Source of the DNA: Evansella vedderi
GTDB taxonomy: Bacteria; Bacillota; Bacilli; Bacillales; Salisediminibacteriaceae
NCBI RefSeq assembly: GCF_030813435.1
Contig: NZ_JAUSUG010000016.1
Location: forward strand, 1-64,000
Length of the DNA: 64,000 nucleotides
Direction: 5' to 3'
Under the pieces are notes generated by a model, which saw only the letters and a program-made list of their open reading frames with translations, was not told where the DNA came from and made no database searches. A program made the translations under genes and the position numbers. Every line of letters starts with the position of its first letter. Position 1 is the stretch's first letter. Of the stretch, positions 34,713 to 44,119 are shown piece by piece.

Positions 34713-36086
34713 ATGAAAGGACCAACAAAGCAATGCGAGTCTTTGAAACGGAAACTAAAAGTGTGGAAAATTGCATGCTTTCTAATAGGATTTTTATTTA
34801 TCCTTTACGTTTATCAGGCATATATCGATGACCGTAGATCACTTTACTTTAATCTTACCGATATCAGAAACGCAACGATTGGTATAAATAATCAACTCAT
34901 GGGAATTCAACACGATACAAACAATAGTAGGAGTTCCGAATACAATAGTGACCTCCTAAGGAATCATATCCAATCGTTTAACAGAGAGCATAATCGTTTA
35001 ACTAACTATTTCAACCCCTTTGAATCGAACTGGTACGAAAATAATCGAAGGACATACTCGTTTTCAATTCAACAAGGCTTTATAAACGTAGTAGATTTAT
35101 TAAAGCTGAAAAATACAACGGGACACTGGTCAACTACAGAAGCAGATTTATTAGATATGATGAACTCAACATTTATTGACTATTCGAGACTACTTGATAA
35201 GGAACAACAAAATTTAAACGGTATCTTCGAACGATTTCCTTTAGTTACTGAAACAGGATCAGTTACTCATTCTATTGATGTTGAACAAATAGTCAAAATA
35301 CAGAATGAGATTAATAACTTAAGCTATTTTTATTTGTTATATCAACGTCTCCCTGAGGAAATGAACAGATTATCTGAGGATGAAATAGTAGAGAGGCTTA
35401 TTTATGTTTTAGATATGGATGAAAAAGAAATTAATGAGATTTTAATTGAAGAGGATCAGACCCTTAGGAAATATAATTTCACCATTTATAGAGATAGATC
35501 GAATGTTCGTGGACAGCTAAACGGTTATGGATTTATAAATGAAGTATATTTTGGCACGCCACCTGATGAAGGGGATTTAGTAGACAGGGAACTGGTGGCT
35601 GAGAACTTAAACTCTTTATTAAAGCGAGAGTATGGGGAAATAGATTATGTGATCTATGATAGGGGGATAAATTATCAGCTTGAAGATTTGGATCCTGATA
35701 AAACACAACTTTATAGCTATGAAGTGAACCTCACTGTGGATGGCTATCGTACAGAGAAATCACTGATGGTCTATTATAATGCAAGGAATGGTAATCTGGT
35801 TCATTTCAAGAATTGGTATGAAAATAGTGGCGGTTTGTTATTTGATCCATCATTTTATGAGCTAGATGCAGAAGGAATTCTTAAACCGAATGATGCACTT
35901 ACTCAATATAAAAATTCCAAGGATACAAGCTTGGAGGAGGAATATATTGAGACGGTCATCGTTTGGTCCAGTTTAAGTGGGAAGTTCGAATTGGTACATA
36001 TATATACTTCTGGGCTTTATCTTAATGCCCATACGGGGAAAGAAGAAAAGGTTTCCAGCAGGGGGATCCTTCGAACATTTTTTTAA
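34713..36086 (+). CDS. Membrane-anchored protein of unknown function
   Basis: The 457-residue protein has a basic start, one membrane segment (about residues 18-36: IACFLIGFLFILYVYQAYI) and a large polar, probably extracytoplasmic part. The region about 38-260 is helical with Asn/Glu/Leu-rich stretches. The rest (about 270-455) is beta-rich, with a PepSY-like feel around YYNARNGNLVHFKNW. I recognise no family. It stands alone; the ribosome binding site is weak. Confidence 0.6.
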   Translation: MKGPTKQCESLKRKLKVWKIACFLIGFLFILYVYQAYIDDRRSLYFNLTDIRNATIGINNQLMGIQHDTNNSRSSEYNSDLLRNHIQSFNREHNRLTNYFNPFESNWYENNRRTYSFSIQQGFINVVDLLKLKNTTGHWSTTEADLLDMMNSTFIDYSRLLDKEQQNLNGIFERFPLVTETGSVTHSIDVEQIVKIQNEINNLSYFYLLYQRLPEEMNRLSEDEIVERLIYVLDMDEKEINEILIEEDQTLRKYNFTIYRDRSNVRGQLNGYGFINEVYFGTPPDEGDLVDRELVAENLNSLLKREYGEIDYVIYDRGINYQLEDLDPDKTQLYSYEVNLTVDGYRTEKSLMVYYNARNGNLVHFKNWYENSGGLLFDPSFYELDAEGILKPNDALTQYKNSKDTSLEEEYIETVIVWSSLSGKFELVHIYTSGLYLNAHTGKEEKVSSRGILRTFF

Positions 36087-36161
36087 ACTAACGTAGTAGT
36101 TAATAGAAAAACTGATGCAGCTAAAAGAAATCAAAGTAACTTATTCAATAAGGGGGAGACA

Positions 36162-36579
36162 GTGGATATATCAAAACACAATAGTATTGCTTGGGATAAG
36201 AAAGTGGAAGAGGGAACTAGTAGCAAAACGATAGAAAGAAATAAAGCAGGTGAATGGGAAATTACTGTAACTACTGAAAAGCCAGTCCCTAGAAATTTGT
36301 TTCGGAATCCTTGGAAGGGTTAAAAATACTTTGTTTACCCTCTGGCGGAGGGCAACAAGGACCCATTTTAGCTGCTGCCGGGGCAGATGTAACAGTTATT
36401 GATATATCTAAGAAGCAATTGGAACAAGACGGAAAGGTAGCGAAACGTGATGGACTAACTTTAAAACGGTACTAGGGGAATACGTACATACTTTGGAAGA
36501 CCAAATCCAAGGACAAATTGATGCTGGGTTTGTTATTGCAGGTTTTTATGAAGAGACTTTGGCGGAACAAGGATTTTAG
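36162..36579 (+). pseudogene. Decayed SAM-dependent methyltransferase
   Basis: A GTG at 36162 behind AGGGGGAGAC opens VDISKHNSIAWDKKVEEGTS, typical of a Bacillus class I methyltransferase. A frameshift near 36290-36320 is followed, in another frame, by motif I-like [20 protein letters not shown] and [10 protein letters not shown]. Most of the middle is then missing and the C-terminal piece ([11 protein letters not shown]) ends at TAG 36577. The gene is clearly dead. It accounts for the 640-bp gap 36087-36725. Confidence 0.8.
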
Positions 36580-36725
36580 ACAAGTATATTAAAACTTTTA
36601 TTGCTACAAGATATCAATAAAGATGAATGGTGACCAATCGTAATTATTTAATTTGAAATTTAAGGAATAATAAATCGAATAAAAACAAAACCTATTCTAA
36701 ATAGAACTTAGGGAGTTATGTTTTT

Positions 36726-37193
36726 ATGGTAAATAATTTATTCGTTAATATTGCAATGGTAATTATTTCTTGGCTAACTTTACCTTTTTTAGGTAGGCGT
36801 AATATAAAAAGATTTTTACCAGCGGCTATTCTTGTTGGCCTTTTGGAAGCATGGAATGTTCAAATTGGAAAAAAACGAAAATGGTGGGTTTTCTATAATA
36901 ATAGAAATTCTTATATAGCCAATGAGTTTCCTTTTAATATTGGTCCCTTTTTCATTGGTACGATGTGGATTTTAAAGTGGACTTACGGAGATTTTAAAAA
37001 ATTTATAACTCTTAATGCTATAGTAGACGGTTTCTTTGCTTTTATTAACAGCTGGATTATGGAAAAATTAAAAGTAGCTCAACTCGTTCGAATGAACCGT
37101 TTTCAATTCTTTCTGTATTTGTTCTACAAGGCTTTTATCTTATATGGATTCCAATACTTTTTTGAAAAAACAAAACTTGTTAAGAGATATTAA
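36726..37193 (+). CDS. CBO0543-like family membrane protein
   Basis: This 155-residue protein has four to five membrane segments and the motif GKKRKWWVFYN (near residue 48) with FPFNIGPFFIGTMWILKWTYG, characteristic of a family of small Bacillus/Clostridium membrane proteins of unknown function (CBO0543 type). It starts at ATG behind TAGGGAG and is followed by a terminator at 37221-37252. Confidence 0.65.
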   Translation: MVNNLFVNIAMVIISWLTLPFLGRRNIKRFLPAAILVGLLEAWNVQIGKKRKWWVFYNNRNSYIANEFPFNIGPFFIGTMWILKWTYGDFKKFITLNAIVDGFFAFINSWIMEKLKVAQLVRMNRFQFFLYLFYKAFILYGFQYFFEKTKLVKRY

Positions 37194-37220
37194 ATGCATG
37201 TAAGTAGGAATAATAATCAC

Positions 37221-37252
37221 AAAAAGCAATCTCACAAGGGATTGCTTTTTTA
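37221..37252 (+). terminator. Rho-independent terminator
   Basis: AAAAGCAATC pairs with GGATTGCTTTT, ending in a T-run. Confidence 0.85.
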
Positions 37253-37295
37253 AGTAAAATAGCATATTTATGTAAAGATTTAGTTTGGAGGGAAA

Positions 37296-37495
37296 GTGAG
37301 TAACCCAACCTATACAGCTCATATTCCGCCAGATGAACATATAATATCCAAAAAGGATATGAAGATACATAAAAGAGATGAGAAGGCAATGTTCAAGGAA
37401 TATTAATATCATCCGCTGCTCTCACATTGTTAATTACAATCATTTTAACAGTTAAACCGAAGAATTTTTTTAAAATTATTTATTTTTTGTATTAA
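37296..37495 (+). pseudogene. Small membrane protein gene split by a frameshift
   Basis: GTG 37296 follows GGAGGGAAA and reads SNPTYTAHIPPDEHIISKKD to a TAA at 37404. Shifting frame at about 37397 restores GILISSAALTLLITIILTVK, a clear membrane helix, ending at TAA 37493-37495. Joined, the product would be about 65 residues: soluble N-terminus, one C-terminal membrane segment. Its 3' end overlaps the 3' end of the minus-strand gene at 37476. Confidence 0.45.
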
Positions 37496-37610
37496 ACGTA
37501 GTATCTCCATTTAATTTTGGAGATTTTTTTATAGTTCTAAGCTGACGTTCATCCGTTCGTGTTTCCCATATACTATATTTAATTCTTTTTTCTTTATCTT
37601 CTTTTGACAA
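37476..37610 (-). CDS. Small charged protein of unknown function
   Basis: On the minus strand GGAGG is followed eight bases later by TTG 37610, giving a 44-residue product starting MSKEDKEKRIKYSIWETRTD; a GTG three codons earlier abuts the ribosome binding site and is less likely. The protein is basic and polar, with no motif recognised. Composition and ribosome binding site support expression. Inside the 3' part lies the hairpin at 37502-37530. Confidence 0.45.
   Translation of the reverse strand: MSKEDKEKRIKYSIWETRTDERQLRTIKKSPKLNGDTTFNTKNK
37502..37531 (+). terminator. Rho-independent terminator
   Basis: ATCTCCA pairs with TGGAGAT around TTTAATTT, followed by T7. It lies within the minus-strand small gene and probably belonged to the frameshifted plus-strand gene. 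Confidence 0.6.
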
Positions 37611-37763
37611 CGTACTCACCTCCGTTTTTAATATACTTTCATATTAGAAATAAAACTATACTGGAAGTAACTTAATTGGTTTCTGGAATTTTTACGGAAA
37701 CAAATAATGTTTTAAATAGGATAATGACTCGGGCGATACAAAGGACGAAAGGAAGGTAATAAA

Positions 37764-38540
37764 ATGGACAACCTTATTATTGATGCACATATCCATTTCG
37801 ATCTATATAAGGATAGAGAACGGGAAACAATTTTACATGATAGGAAAAAATATCATATAGAACAGCTTATTTCCGTATCTAACAACTTGGCTTCTGCAAA
37901 GGACAATTTATTTTTTTCCAGGAAACATAACGGAGTGCATGCCGCCTTCGGTTATCATCCCGAGCAGCCTCTCCCTTCCGAACAGGAGCTAGAGCGTCTT
38001 CACTCCTTCATGGATAAACACCAACACGAGATGATAGGGGTTGGAGAGGTGGGACTCCCCTATTATTTGAGGAGAAACAATCCTGGACTTCCCCAGGAAA
38101 ATTATGTGGAACTATTGGAAAGCTTTATTATCAAAGCAAAGAAATTTAATAAGCCGATAGTTCTTCATGCTGTCTATGGGGATGCCCCCATAGTTTGCGG
38201 TTTGCTGGAAAAGTATACGGTGGAGAAAGCTCATTTTCATTGGTTTAAAGGGGATGCCAAAACAACGGAACAGATGATTCAAAACGGATATTATATTTCC
38301 ATTACACCGGACGTTATCTATAAGGAGAAGATTCAGCAGCTTGTAGAAATGTACCCATTATCCAACATGATGGTAGAAACTGATGGACCATGGCCTTTTG
38401 AAGGACCCTTTAAAAACACGATGACACATCCAAAAATGATTCACCAATCCATTGCCCAAATAGCCAAACTAAAAAAAGTAAACATAAAAGATGTTTATAA
38501 ACAAGTCTACAAGAACACAAAGAGCTTTTATACTATCTGA
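37764..38540 (+). CDS. TatD-family metal-dependent hydrolase
   Basis: The 258-residue protein has the amidohydrolase-type metal motifs of TatD nucleases: DAHIHFD (residues 7-13), AAFGYHPEQP (near 72), GEVGLPYY (near 93, bridging Glu), VLHAVYGD (near 133) and the late METDGPWPF (Asp near 200). TatD enzymes are 3'-exonucleases or uncharacterised hydrolases. It is the first of three plus-strand genes (TatD, enolase-superfamily, lipoprotein). AAGGAAGG precedes ATG. Confidence 0.85.
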   Translation: MDNLIIDAHIHFDLYKDRERETILHDRKKYHIEQLISVSNNLASAKDNLFFSRKHNGVHAAFGYHPEQPLPSEQELERLHSFMDKHQHEMIGVGEVGLPYYLRRNNPGLPQENYVELLESFIIKAKKFNKPIVLHAVYGDAPIVCGLLEKYTVEKAHFHWFKGDAKTTEQMIQNGYYISITPDVIYKEKIQQLVEMYPLSNMMVETDGPWPFEGPFKNTMTHPKMIHQSIAQIAKLKKVNIKDVYKQVYKNTKSFYTI

Positions 38541-38649
38541 ATATATGATAAGACCATGTTTTAGATATGGATAAATACAATTAGATAGCGCAAGATAAAA
38601 CAATCGTAGCATACATGCCCATATTAATTCTCGTAAGGTGGATAAAACG

Positions 38650-39765
38650 ATGAAAATTGAAAGGGTAGAGACTTTTCCTTTGCTTCATAAAATTTCTAAC
38701 CCCTATGGTGATGCCAATGGTTATAAGCAATACAGGTCCTGCTACCTCATACGTATTATGACATCTTCTGGTATAGATGGCTGGGGGGAGTGTGTGGATT
38801 GGCTTCCAACATTACATCTAGGATTTAATCAACGAATTATACCTTACCTAATAGGAAAATCTGCGTTAGATCGATTGAATTTAGTAACAACAATCAAAAA
38901 ATGGCATCAACGTTCTGCTGCTGCTATAAGTATGGCCTTAACGGAAATTGCAGCTAAATATGCGAATCTTTCCGTATCGGATTTATGGGGAGGGAGATGG
39001 AGAGACCGTATTCCTGTTTACGCCTCCTTTCAATCCTATACGGATAGGGACGATTGGATCCATTATTCTCTTCCGTTGGTGGAAAAAACAACGGTAAGGG
39101 GATTTACCAAAATAAAGGTGAAGGTTGGGGGAAAGGCATTCAAAGAGGACTTGGCTCATATTACATTATTGCAAAATAGGCTCGAGGAAAAAGTACAGGT
39201 TATCCTTGATGCGAACCAAAGTTATGATATGGCAACAGCTAGAAAGTGGGAAAGGTATTTCTCAAGCTGCTCCAATCTCTTATGGTTCGAGGAACCAATG
39301 CCCATAGAAAATCTTTCTGCATACACGTTGTTACGAAAGACCCTTTCCGTACCTCTTGCAGGAGGAGAAAATATAAAAGGAGCTGCAAAGTTTGTACCGC
39401 TCCTTCGCAATAATACCTTCGATATTATCCAACCAGATGTCTTGCATGGAGATGGAATAGAAGATTTCAGGGATACACTAAAGCTTGCTCGCCATTTTAA
39501 TATTAGGGTGTCACCCCATAGTTACGATGGAGCACTTTCAAGGTTGTACGCCTTATTTGCACAAGCAAGCTTATCACCTTGGAGTAAAATGGATGACGAA
39601 AACATTGAACCAATGGAATGGGATGTAATGGAAAATCCGTTTACGGAGCTTTTACCAATTAAAGCTACTAATGGTTATGTAGATCTTCCTAATGGAATTG
39701 GGATCGGGGTAGAAGTAAATAAAGATCTATTAAAGAAATACCTGTGGGATGGAAGCTCTTACTGA
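38650..39765 (+). CDS. Mandelate racemase/muconate-lactonizing enzyme family protein
   Basis: The start at ATG 38650 follows AAGGTGG by eight bases and gives 371 residues. The N-terminal capping domain (about 1-125) is followed by the barrel with the KxK motif in TKIKVKVGG (near residue 157), metal ligands Asp in ILDANQSYD (near 187), Glu in LWFEEPMP (near 213) and Glu in LAGGENIKG (near 237), and a late HSYDGALSR with a His-type base. It would act on a hydroxy or amino acid derivative; MLE-type N-acyl amino acid racemase or dipeptide epimerase are alternatives. Confidence 0.87.
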   Translation: MKIERVETFPLLHKISNPYGDANGYKQYRSCYLIRIMTSSGIDGWGECVDWLPTLHLGFNQRIIPYLIGKSALDRLNLVTTIKKWHQRSAAAISMALTEIAAKYANLSVSDLWGGRWRDRIPVYASFQSYTDRDDWIHYSLPLVEKTTVRGFTKIKVKVGGKAFKEDLAHITLLQNRLEEKVQVILDANQSYDMATARKWERYFSSCSNLLWFEEPMPIENLSAYTLLRKTLSVPLAGGENIKGAAKFVPLLRNNTFDIIQPDVLHGDGIEDFRDTLKLARHFNIRVSPHSYDGALSRLYALFAQASLSPWSKMDDENIEPMEWDVMENPFTELLPIKATNGYVDLPNGIGIGVEVNKDLLKKYLWDGSSY

Positions 39766-39785
39766 GAACGCTTGGGGGATCAAAT

Positions 39786-40283
39786 ATGAAAAAATTATTT
39801 ATTACCTTCATGATATTTTTCCTCTTAACAACAGTTGTTGCTTGTGGTGACGCGGTTAAAGAAGGAATAGATGAATTTAAAAACGTTTTTGACGTAAAAA
39901 GTGATGTTAATAACTATTTGCCCCAACGAGAAATTCTAATTAAAAAAGACATCATTCTAATGGAAACATTTTATATCGAGTTCATGGAAGAAGAGGACTG
40001 GGATCAGGCTTATAATGGTCTAGTAAGTCTCATTAATGAATATAGTGGATTTTTAAAAGAAGTTAAGTCTGTCGAGGTGGCGACGGATGAAGTGAAAGAA
40101 GTTCATGATGAGTACATTAATGCAACATCATTAACTTTGGATTCTTTTACCGTTTATGAAAAATACATGGTGGAGGAAAGGGAGGCGTTATGGGTAGAAG
40201 CGGAAAATTTAATGAACGAGGCAATATATGCAACGGAACGTCATGATGAAATGCTCCTGGAAGTAGCAGATGAGTACTTATAA
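39786..40283 (+). CDS. Lipoprotein of unknown function
   Basis: From ATG 39786 (GGGGGAT upstream) the protein has 165 residues, with a lipoprotein signal peptide ending TTVVAC. The mature part is acidic and helical (ESVEVATDEVKEVHDEYI-like stretches). No family recognised. The frame starting at 39744 overlaps the enolase-superfamily gene and would spoil the signal peptide. It is probably cotranscribed with the two genes before it. Confidence 0.75.
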   Translation: MKKLFITFMIFFLLTTVVACGDAVKEGIDEFKNVFDVKSDVNNYLPQREILIKKDIILMETFYIEFMEEEDWDQAYNGLVSLINEYSGFLKEVKSVEVATDEVKEVHDEYINATSLTLDSFTVYEKYMVEEREALWVEAENLMNEAIYATERHDEMLLEVADEYL

Positions 40284-40285
40284 TA

Positions 40286-40316
40286 GAAGAAAAAGCCGCA
40301 ATCATTCAGCGGCTCT
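40286..40316 (-). terminator. Terminator of the small secreted protein gene
   Basis: AGCCGC (40294) pairs with GCGGCT (40309); on the minus strand TTTTTCTTC follows. Confidence 0.65.
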
Positions 40317-40330
40317 AATCGTTATCTTTA

Positions 40331-40654
40331 TTATTGACATGTTCCTGGTACAGGTTCTCCGTCAGCATTTACACAGACCTGAATAGCTCTTTTACCTACA
40401 CTTGGTCCAGTGTGTAATTTTTCATGGATTGGATGTAAGATGAGCTCCCCAGTGGCACGGTCAACAGATAGGTTAGGGTTCTTTCCATTCGTTGGATCAG
40501 TACCATGAAACGGTTCTTCTTTTATAATTACTTGATTTCCTCCAGGTGTCTTAAGTATATGTTCATGGGCACTTACTCCACTTACAGTACCTAAAACAAA
40601 TCCCACAGCTAACAATGCAATAATACCTCTTTTTAACTTTTTCAATATAAACAT
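40331..40654 (-). CDS. Small secreted protein of unknown function
   Basis: This 107-residue frame has a signal peptide (basic LKKLKRG, hydrophobic core, cleavage probably after VSA near residue 29) and a short mature part with two Cys near the C-terminus (VCVNADGEPVPGTC), which may form a disulfide. The ATG at 40654 directly abuts GGAG; the TTG three codons later (40645) is better spaced and may be the real start. No family recognised. Confidence 0.65.
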   Translation of the reverse strand: MFILKKLKRGIIALLAVGFVLGTVSGVSAHEHILKTPGGNQVIIKEEPFHGTDPTNGKNPNLSVDRATGELILHPIHEKLHTGPSVGKRAIQVCVNADGEPVPGTCQ

Positions 40655-40935
40655 CTCCTTTATAATGTTATTATTGTTCTTTATAAAGGGTACAATATTC
40701 GTTATAAAGTTTCAATGGTTTATTTTTTTTTCATAACGAAAAAGATGCCCCTTATTGACGTCTATAATCGGTTCCAAAATTCATGGTACATGCAAAGGGA
40801 ACGAACGGGCACCCCTTTATCAGTAGTTTTGTTATAATTTACAATTTATTAAACATTATGAGGAGGAGATGGGGAATTATATAACAGTTCTCATACCCTT
40901 ATAAAGATTGAATTTGTGAAAGAAATAAAAGGAAA

Positions 40936-41092
40936 GGAGGCTGGGACATAACTAAAATGTTCAACTGAAAATACGAACAGTGCATTACTATAGCGAAGTA
41001 TTTTTCCGAAGCGATTTATATGCACCAACTTTGATTATTTCTATTTCGTTCGGATTTCTCATTGATAAAAACACTTTTGTCCCAACCTCATC
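40936..41092. repeat. GGCTGGGACA-type intergenic repeat element
   Basis: The left edge AGGAGGCTGGGACATAAC and the right edge TTTGTCCCAACCTC are inverted repeats about 150 bp apart. This element type recurs in intergenic regions of several Firmicutes genomes. Its inside has no gene. The rest of the gap 40655-41181 shows nothing supportable. Confidence 0.65.
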
Positions 41093-41181
41093 TTTTTCAT
41101 TATAAAACAACACGAAGGTGAAAATAGTTTATCTACATCTTCTATTGTATTTTACTATTTTGCGAGAGAATACGGAACTTG

Positions 41182-42234
41182 TTAGGAAAGGCTTCTTTTA
41201 TTTAATAATTCCTTTGCTGGAGGACTTTCATCTATCAATAAACATTTATCCAATCTTTTTTTTATAGTAGGTGGCTCTAAACCATTACCAATAAATAGAA
41301 ATTCCGATAAGAATTTATTTGTCGGTTGTTTAAAATAAGTTTGTTCTTCTGTTAATACTTCGATAGAGGGCCCAATTTGCGAAATATAATGGATTTTATT
41401 CTCTAAAGGATGGTAACATATAGCTTTTGTACGTAATATACCCTCAGGAAGTTTTGTAAAAAATGTTTCAAGGCGTTCCAGGGAAATAGGGATATGACTT
41501 TGATAAATATACGTATCGATACCATATTCTCCAACGAGTGTTAAGGGTCTTTGTTGCTCAAATTGTTGTAATTGGTAGGTATAAAGCTCCTCTAAAGTAT
41601 GTTGTTTTATGTTATCTGTCATTTTAAAAAGAGAACCAGCACCTTTGAAATCATTCATTGTAAAAATTTCAGCAAGTGGGTTAAGTTTATTTATAAACCA
41701 CTTTAACTCAGCCAAACGTCCATGGTTTATTTTACCAACGTTACCTAAGAGAATAACGTTAGCCATTTCTAACGGAGATATTAGAAGCTCCCCTAACGAA
41801 GATTCAACTGTCCCCTCACTGTTAAAGGATTGTGTCTCAATATAATCATTAGAAGAGTATAGGAACCAAAAATGAGCGGCATCTACTATATGAATATGTT
41901 TTTGGATAGGGAGATCATCTTCGTCCATAATTAAATGGATATTTGAAAACTTCTCTATATCAATAATCCATTGATCGATCTCTTTATTATTTTGTTCATT
42001 TATTATAGAAAGGAGGTTGTTTTTAGTAGGTGCCTCTATATCATGAACTACTTCAGTTAATCTATTTTCTTGAATAAACCACTCCTCCGCAATATCTCTA
42101 TAGGATACAGATGTATCCCGATACAGAATAACTTTAGATTTATTTTGTGATTTTACATCCTTTATTACGGCTGATTTTAGTCGATCAGATAACCCTGTAA
42201 CTAAAGTTATGGGAATTTGTTTTTCCTTCGTCAT
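41182..42234 (-). CDS. CobW-like protein lacking the GTPase motifs
   Basis: The 350-residue protein follows CobW/ZagA along its length: VTGLSDRLKSAV aligns with the P-loop start [23 protein letters not shown] with [20 protein letters not shown] with [10 protein letters not shown], and the C-terminal domain LEGILRTKAICYHP with [12 protein letters not shown]. The GxxGxGKT, CxCC and NKxD motifs are all absent, so it should not bind GTP or metal in the usual way. It is downstream of rpsN2 on the same strand, behind a terminator. A weak Zur-like TAATGATTA lies upstream (about 42258-42278). A pseudo-enzyme partner of ZagA is one reading. Confidence 0.7.
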   Translation of the reverse strand: MTKEKQIPITLVTGLSDRLKSAVIKDVKSQNKSKVILYRDTSVSYRDIAEEWFIQENRLTEVVHDIEAPTKNNLLSIINEQNNKEIDQWIIDIEKFSNIHLIMDEDDLPIQKHIHIVDAAHFWFLYSSNDYIETQSFNSEGTVESSLGELLISPLEMANVILLGNVGKINHGRLAELKWFINKLNPLAEIFTMNDFKGAGSLFKMTDNIKQHTLEELYTYQLQQFEQQRPLTLVGEYGIDTYIYQSHIPISLERLETFFTKLPEGILRTKAICYHPLENKIHYISQIGPSIEVLTEEQTYFKQPTNKFLSEFLFIGNGLEPPTIKKRLDKCLLIDESPPAKELLNKRSLS

Positions 42235-42277
42235 AGTTACCTCCCCTTTCGGTAACTTAAATAATGATTAATTGTAA

Positions 42278-42368
42278 AAGTTCTGTTAAACTTTGATGTT
42301 GATTTTCGCTTCAGGACGCTCGCTTCAATCAACCCTGTTCAAAAATCAACACTTACCTTTAACAGAGC
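42278..42368. repeat. Long inverted repeat containing the TTTTCGCTTCAGGACGCTCGC element
   Basis: TCTGTTAAA...TGTTGATTTT pairs with AAAATCAACA...TTTAACAGA across about 90 bp. The centre carries TTCGCTTCAGGACGCTCGCT, known to me as a recurrent Bacillus intergenic repeat. It would form a long RNA hairpin. Confidence 0.6.
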
Positions 42369-42377
42369 CATTGTAAA

Positions 42378-42408
42378 AAGGAGAAGCCCGAAGAGTTGGG
42401 CTTCTGTC
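42378..42408 (-). terminator. Terminator of rpsN2
   Basis: AGAAGCCC pairs with GGGCTTCT around GAAGAGTT; on the minus strand TCCTTTTTA follows. Confidence 0.75.
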
Positions 42409-42433
42409 TTCAAGGGCGCATTCCTTTTTTTGA

Positions 42434-42703
42434 CTACCAGCTGGATTTTTTTACTCCAGGAATTTGTCCTTTATGGGCTAACTCTCTAAATGCAATTCTA
42501 GAAAGCTTAAACTTGCGCAGTACTCCCCTTGGTCTACCTGTCATTTCGCACCTTCTAGTAAGTCTTGCAGGATTTGAGTCCCGTGGAAGCTTTCGTAACG
42601 CTTCATAATCTCCCTTAGCCTTTAATTCTTTTCTTAACTCAGCATATTGAGCAACCAATGCTTGACGTTTTCTTTCCTTTGATACCATTGATTTTTTTGC
42701 CAT
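42434..42703 (-). CDS. rpsN2: Zinc-independent ribosomal protein S14 paralogue
   Basis: The 89-residue protein ([20 protein letters not shown] start, [22 protein letters not shown]-like core, [11 protein letters not shown] end) is the long, C-minus form of S14, which lacks the CxxC pairs of the zinc form. It replaces the zinc-containing S14 in the 30S subunit during zinc starvation. A near-perfect Zur box lies at 42731-42751, directly in its promoter. The gene is divergent from zagA, forming a head-to-head Zur unit. Confidence 0.93.
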   Translation of the reverse strand: MAKKSMVSKERKRQALVAQYAELRKELKAKGDYEALRKLPRDSNPARLTRRCEMTGRPRGVLRKFKLSRIAFRELAHKGQIPGVKKSSW

Positions 42704-42730
42704 TAGATCGTCATTCTCCTTCCGTTAAAT

Positions 42731-42751
42731 AAATCGTAATGATTACGTTTT
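42731..42751. promoter_or_regulatory. Zur box upstream of rpsN2
   Basis: The 21-nt site starts AAATCGTAAT and ends ATTACGTTTT, one mismatch pair from a perfect Bacillus Zur palindrome. Zinc-loaded Zur would repress rpsN2. Confidence 0.85.
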
Positions 42752-42858
42752 GCGTTGTGATATTATCATAACCAAAAATCTAAAGTAAGTAAACAAAGTT
42801 AGCTGAGATAATTTCATTTTTTTTGACAGGTAAAAAATATGAAGGTAATATAAGTCTT

Positions 42859-42879
42859 AAATCGTAATTATTACGATTT
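42859..42879. promoter_or_regulatory. Perfect Zur box upstream of zagA
   Basis: A perfect 21-nt palindrome with half-site AAATCGTAAT around a central T, about 26 bp before the zagA start codon. Confidence 0.92.
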
Positions 42880-42905
42880 GTAAAAGTGGAAGTGAGGAGA
42901 TATAT

Positions 42906-44105
42906 ATGGAAAATAAAATTCCAGTTACAGTTTTAAGTGGTTACTTAGGAGCAGGTAAAACAACCATCTTAAATCATATTTTAAAAAATCGGGATGGACT
43001 TAAAGTAGCAGTCATTGTTAATGACATGAGTGAAATTAACATTGATGCTGAGTTAGTTAAACAAGGGGGAGAACTGTCAAGGACAGAAGAAAAGCTTGTG
43101 GAAATGTCCAATGGCTGTATTTGTTGTACGTTAAGGGAAGATTTATTAATGGAAGTGGAGAAGTTGGCGAAGTCAGGAAATATTGATTATATCGTTATTG
43201 AATCCACGGGTATAAGTGAACCAACTCCAGTGGCCCAAACCTTTTCCTACATTGACGAAGAGCTTGGAATCGACTTAACGAAGTTTTGCAAATTAGATAC
43301 GATGGTAACAGTGGTAGATGCAAATCGGTTTTGGAAGGACTTTAGATCAGGTGAGAGTTTGCTAGATCGAAAAGAAGCTCTTGGAGAAGAGGATACAAGG
43401 GAAATTTCCGATTTACTTATTGATCAAATTGAGTTTTGTGACGTTCTTCTATTAAATAAATGTGATCTCGTATCAGAAGGAGAGTTGTATAAGCTGGAAA
43501 AGGTCCTCAGAACCCTACAACCGAAGGCAAAAATTATTCGTACTATGAACGGAGATATTTCTCCAAAAGAGGTGTTACATACGAATTTATTTAATTTTGA
43601 GGAGGCTAGTTCTTCCGCAGGTTGGATTCGTGAACTTTCCCAAGGACATCAGCAGCATACTCCTGAAACAGAGGAGTATGGAATCTCCTCTTTTGTGTAC
43701 CAGCGACGGGTGCCGTTTCATTCAGAGCGTTTTAATAATTGGATCCATTCTATGCCAGAAGAAGTGGTGAGAGCAAAGGGGATTGTTTGGTGTGCCACAA
43801 GAAATAATGTTGCTCTATTACTATCACAAGCTGGACCATCTGTTGCCATCGAACCGATTACTTATTGGGTAGCGTCCCTACCAAAGCTGGAGCAGGAACA
43901 AATTATTAACCAAACTCCTCATTTACTTGACGACTGGGATGTGGAATTTGGAGATCGACATACAAAGCTTGTATTTATTGGAGTTGATTTAGACCCCGGT
44001 GAAATTACAAGAGAGTTGGATAAATGTTTATTAACCCCATCAGAGTATGATACAGATTGGGCAATGTTACCTGATCCATTTAGTTGGAACTTGCAAAAAG
44101 CATAG
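42906..44105 (+). CDS. zagA: CobW-family GTP-dependent zinc metallochaperone (ZagA/YciC type)
   Basis: The 399-residue protein has the P-loop GYLGAGKT (residues 12-19), the metal-binding CxCC as CICC (71-74), [15 protein letters not shown] and the guanine-specificity motif NKCDL, followed by the C-terminal CobW domain (about 260-390). It is thought to hand zinc to client enzymes during zinc limitation. A perfect Zur box sits in its promoter. dcd follows 14 bp downstream and should share the transcript. GAGGAG precedes the ATG. Confidence 0.92.
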   Translation: MENKIPVTVLSGYLGAGKTTILNHILKNRDGLKVAVIVNDMSEINIDAELVKQGGELSRTEEKLVEMSNGCICCTLREDLLMEVEKLAKSGNIDYIVIESTGISEPTPVAQTFSYIDEELGIDLTKFCKLDTMVTVVDANRFWKDFRSGESLLDRKEALGEEDTREISDLLIDQIEFCDVLLLNKCDLVSEGELYKLEKVLRTLQPKAKIIRTMNGDISPKEVLHTNLFNFEEASSSAGWIRELSQGHQQHTPETEEYGISSFVYQRRVPFHSERFNNWIHSMPEEVVRAKGIVWCATRNNVALLLSQAGPSVAIEPITYWVASLPKLEQEQIINQTPHLLDDWDVEFGDRHTKLVFIGVDLDPGEITRELDKCLLTPSEYDTDWAMLPDPFSWNLQKA

Positions 44106-44119
44106 GGAGAAAGAGGGGA

